NCBI GenBank assembly: GCA_031178105.1
Contig: JAPSJX010000013.1
Coordinates: forward strand, 1-38,987
Direction: 5' to 3'
Origin: Agrococcus sp.
Lineage (GTDB): Bacteria > Actinomycetota > Actinomycetes > Actinomycetales > Microbacteriaceae
DNA length: 38,987 nucleotides
Positions 36,584 to 38,987 of this stretch are shown in pieces. The notes under the pieces were generated by a model. That model was given only the letters and a program-made list of their open reading frames with translations, had not been told where the DNA came from and did no database searches. A program made the translations under genes and the position numbers. Each line of letters begins with the position of its first letter. Position 1 is the first letter of the stretch.

Positions 36584-38026
36584 TCACCCCTCGACGGGCG
36601 GCGGAGCGCCGTAGGGCGTGCCGCCGAAGGGCGTGCCGCCTGCCGGCATCCCCGGGCCGCCGTCCCCGCCCATCCCGGGGGCGATGTCGACGAAGCGCGC
36701 GAGGTGGCCGTGGAAGGCGACCGGGATCGTCTTCGTCGGGCCGCCTCGGTGCTTCGCGACGATGATGTCGGCCTCGCCCGGGCGGATGTCGCGGTCGTAC
36801 GCGTCCTCCCGGTGCAGGAGCATGACGATGTCGGCGTCCTGCTCGATCGAGCCGGACTCGCGCAGGTCGCTGATGGCCGGCTTCTTGTCGCCTCGCTGCT
36901 CGGGGCCGCGGTTGAGCTGCGAGAGCGCGATGACCGGCACCTGCAGCTCCTTCGCGAGCAGCTTCAGCGAGCGGGAGAACTCCGAGACCTCCTGCTGTCG
37001 CGATTCCACCTTCTTGCCGCTCGTCATGAGCTGCAGGTAGTCGACGACGACCATCTTGAGCCCCGCCTGCTGCTTGAGGCGACGGCACTTGGCGCGGATC
37101 TCCACGAGCGTCAGGTTCGGGCTGTCGTCGATGTAGAGCGGCGCATCGTTGATGCGGCCGCGCACCTGCGCGAGCGTCGTCCAGTCGCGACCCTCGATCG
37201 CGCCCTTGCGCAGCTTCTGCAGCAGGATGCTCGACTCGGCGGAGAGCAGCTTCATGGCGATCTCGGTGCGCCCCATCTCGAGCGAGAAGAAGACCGAGGG
37301 GAGATCGTTCTTGATCGAGCACGATCGCACGAGGTCCATCGCGAGGGTGGACTTGCCGAGGCCCGGACGCGCGGCGACGACGATGAGCTGGCCGGGGTGC
37401 AGGCCGTTCGTCAGCTCGTCGAGCTCGCGGAAGCCGGTCGGCACGCCCGTCATCACACCGTCGAGGCCCTTGGCGGCCTCGATCTCCTCGATCGCCGACT
37501 CGACGGCGAGGCTGAGCGGCACGTAGTCCTCGGACTGGTCCTCGCCCATCACGGAGTAGATCTCGGCCTGCGCGTGGTTGACGAGGTCGGTGACCTCGCC
37601 CTCAGAGGCGTAGCCCATCTGCACGATGCGCGTGCCGGCCTCGACGAGCCGGCGCAGCACCGCCTTCTCAGCGACGATCTCGGCGTAGTAGCCCGCGTTC
37701 GCAGCCGTCGGCACCATCGATGTGAGCGAGTGCAGGTACTGCACGCCGCCCGCGCGCGACAGCATCGCGGTCTTCGTCAGCTCGTCGGCGACCGTGATGA
37801 CGTCGGTCGGCTCGCCGCGGGAGTACAGCGAGAGGATCGCCTCGTAGACGATCTCGTGCTTCGGCTGGTAGAAGTCGTTGCCGCGGACGGTCTCGAGGCA
37901 GTCGGCGACGGCGTCCTTCGACAGCAGCATGCCGCCGATGGCGGACTGCTCGGCGAGCATGTCGTGCGGCGGGGTCCGCTCGCTGTAGCGGCTCTCGTCG
38001 AGCCCGATCTCTGCCAGGTCCGTCAT
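36584..38026 (-). CDS. dnaB: Replicative DNA helicase DnaB
   Basis: AEQSAIGGMLLSKDAVADCLE; Walker A ARPGLGKSTLAMD; VVVDYLQLM; ISDLRESGSIEQDADIVMLLHRE. No intein. Start 38026 or 38032. Confidence 0.97.
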   Translation of the reverse strand: MTDLAEIGLDESRYSERTPPHDMLAEQSAIGGMLLSKDAVADCLETVRGNDFYQPKHEIVYEAILSLYSRGEPTDVITVADELTKTAMLSRAGGVQYLHSLTSMVPTAANAGYYAEIVAEKAVLRRLVEAGTRIVQMGYASEGEVTDLVNHAQAEIYSVMGEDQSEDYVPLSLAVESAIEEIEAAKGLDGVMTGVPTGFRELDELTNGLHPGQLIVVAARPGLGKSTLAMDLVRSCSIKNDLPSVFFSLEMGRTEIAMKLLSAESSILLQKLRKGAIEGRDWTTLAQVRGRINDAPLYIDDSPNLTLVEIRAKCRRLKQQAGLKMVVVDYLQLMTSGKKVESRQQEVSEFSRSLKLLAKELQVPVIALSQLNRGPEQRGDKKPAISDLRESGSIEQDADIVMLLHREDAYDRDIRPGEADIIVAKHRGGPTKTIPVAFHGHLARFVDIAPGMGGDGGPGMPAGGTPFGGTPYGAPPPVEG

Positions 38027-38132
38027 GCCCATCCCCCTCGTGCACCAGACGATGGCGCAGGCCGCCCACACCGATCGATCGAGGGGGCCTCGCACAGGCT
38101 AGGAGCGCTGAGGCGCCGCGTCGAATCGTGCG

Positions 38133-38281
38133 TGTGGACAGAGCTGTGGAGAGGTGTGGACAACGCGGCGAAACGCCGACCTGCGAGCACCGCGCGCTCG
38201 TCCTGCCTGTGCATAGATCTGTGGAATCGCTCTGTGCATAACCTCGCAAACAGCCTCTGACCGGGCATTTCAGTTTCCACA
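38133..38281. promoter_or_regulatory. Cluster of DnaA-box-like 9-mers upstream of dnaB
   Basis: TGTGGACAG 38133, TGTGGAGAG 38145, TGTGGACAA 38155 (= TTGTCCACA), TGTGCATAG 38208, TGTGGAATC 38220, TGTGCATAA 38233 (= TTATGCACA), opposite-strand GTTTCCACA 38273. Confidence 0.7.
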
Positions 38282-38371
38282 GAGGGCGAGCCCGAGGTGG
38301 GGTCAAGTGCACGTTGAAGGTTGTGCGCGCGCCCTGCTGAGCGTGCCCTGAGGCGCGTCTGAGGGGAAGCG

Positions 38372-38406
38372 GAAGGGCCCGCATCCACAGGGGATGCGGG
38401 CCCTTC
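38372..38406 (-). terminator. Hairpin terminator downstream of rplI
   Basis: GAAGGGCCCGCATCC-ACAGG-GGATGCGGGCCCTTC, perfect 15-bp stem. Confidence 0.85.
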
Positions 38407-38423
38407 GGGCGTGACGGGGAACG

Positions 38424-38876
38424 TCACTTCGCGGCGACCACCTTGAGGGTGATCGTGGCCACGATGTCGTCACGGAGGCGTGCCGTCGCCTGGTGGTCGC
38501 CCACCGAGCGGATCGGCGTCGGGATCTCGATGACGCGCTTGTCGACGGAGCCGTGACCGGCGGCCTGGACGGCGTCGGCGATGTCCTTCGTCTGGATCGA
38601 GCCGAAGAGTCGGCCCTCGGCGCCGGCCTTCGCGGTCAGCGTGACGGGGTTCGCCTCGAGCCGGGCGCGGAGGTCCTGCGCCTCCTCGATCGTGGCGTGC
38701 TCGCGTGCGACGCGGGCTGCCTTGATCTGCTCGACCTGCTTCTCGCCACCGCGCGTCCACATGACCGCGAGGCCCTGCGGGACGAGGTAGTTGCGTGCGA
38801 AGCCGGTCTTGACGTCGACGACGTCACCAGCGGAGCCGAGGCCGGAGACCTCGTTCGTGAGGATGAGCTTTGCCAT
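38424..38876 (-). CDS. rplI: 50S ribosomal protein L9
   Basis: [43 protein letters not shown]. Confidence 0.97.
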   Translation of the reverse strand: MAKLILTNEVSGLGSAGDVVDVKTGFARNYLVPQGLAVMWTRGGEKQVEQIKAARVAREHATIEEAQDLRARLEANPVTLTAKAGAEGRLFGSIQTKDIADAVQAAGHGSVDKRVIEIPTPIRSVGDHQATARLRDDIVATITLKVVAAK

Positions 38877-38889
38877 GTTCGTCAGCCCC

Positions 38890-38987
38890 TCAGCGTCCGG
38901 CGCCCGAGTAGGGCAGGAGCGCCATCTCGCGCGCGTTCTTGATCGCCTTGGCGATCAGGCGCTGCTCCTGCACCGACACGCCGGTGA
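38890..38987 (-). CDS. rpsR: 30S ribosomal protein S18, partial (cut by window edge)
   Basis: Manual translation of the edge: [31 protein letters not shown]. Directly upstream of rplI. Confidence 0.93.
   Translation of the reverse strand, partial: TGVSVQEQRLIAKAIKNAREMALLPYSGAGR

Noticed and set aside
34291-38260. 656-aa and 688-aa + strand ORFs antisense to fpg, NYN gene and dnaB
   Set aside because: Biased composition and no recognisable domains; opposite strand carries well-conserved genes.
38096-38290. Calling the DnaA-box cluster the chromosomal oriC
   Set aside because: No dnaA/dnaN alongside and no GC-skew data; kept only as a DnaA-box cluster finding.
1-38987. Prophage, transposon, integron, defence system or tRNA genes
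   Set aside because: No integrase/transposase, restriction, CRISPR-Cas or tRNA-like sequence recognised. The phage-holin-like protein at 22059 is a widespread chromosomal family, not evidence of a prophage.

Overview
High-GC actinobacterial chromosome segment. It looks Microbacteriaceae-like by codon usage and gene content, but this is inference and no search was run. I support about 37 protein-coding genes, including two outside the supplied ORF track: rpmG at 10803-10973 and a partial rpsR at the right edge. No tRNA, rRNA, CRISPR array or mobile element was recognised. Main blocks: (1) FNT transporter, PPOX oxidoreductase, histidine phosphatase, CopD/CtaG-type membrane protein, ion channel, HU, YczE/YczR divergent pair. 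(2) A coupled LLM-oxidoreductase/GH13 pair. (3) A zinc-homeostasis block: Cys-poor rpmB-rpmG-rpsN, a membrane protein, a Zur-like Fur regulator and a znuABC-type transporter with an AT-rich palindrome upstream of znuA. (4) nadE. (5) A hisC-like aminotransferase coupled to a 2-oxoacid dehydrogenase E1a/E1b/E2 operon. (6) A WXG100-like protein coupled to an alpha/beta-hydrolase. (7) LMW-PTP, purB, alcohol dehydrogenase, furA-catalase, rhodanese, M20 peptidase, FMN reductase, Fpg/Nei glycosylase, NYN-LOTUS protein, a Cys-less HesB-like protein. (8) dnaB-rplI-rpsR, with a cluster of DnaA-box-like 9-mers upstream of dnaB. The most notable unlisted signals are a -10-like hexamer placed 6-7 nt before the start codon at 13 genes (candidate leaderless transcripts), the DnaA-box cluster, the WXG/hydrolase module, an ion channel with a degenerate selectivity filter, and the zinc block with an orphan membrane protein. 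Most of the window is ordinary housekeeping DNA. I do not claim a proven new system.
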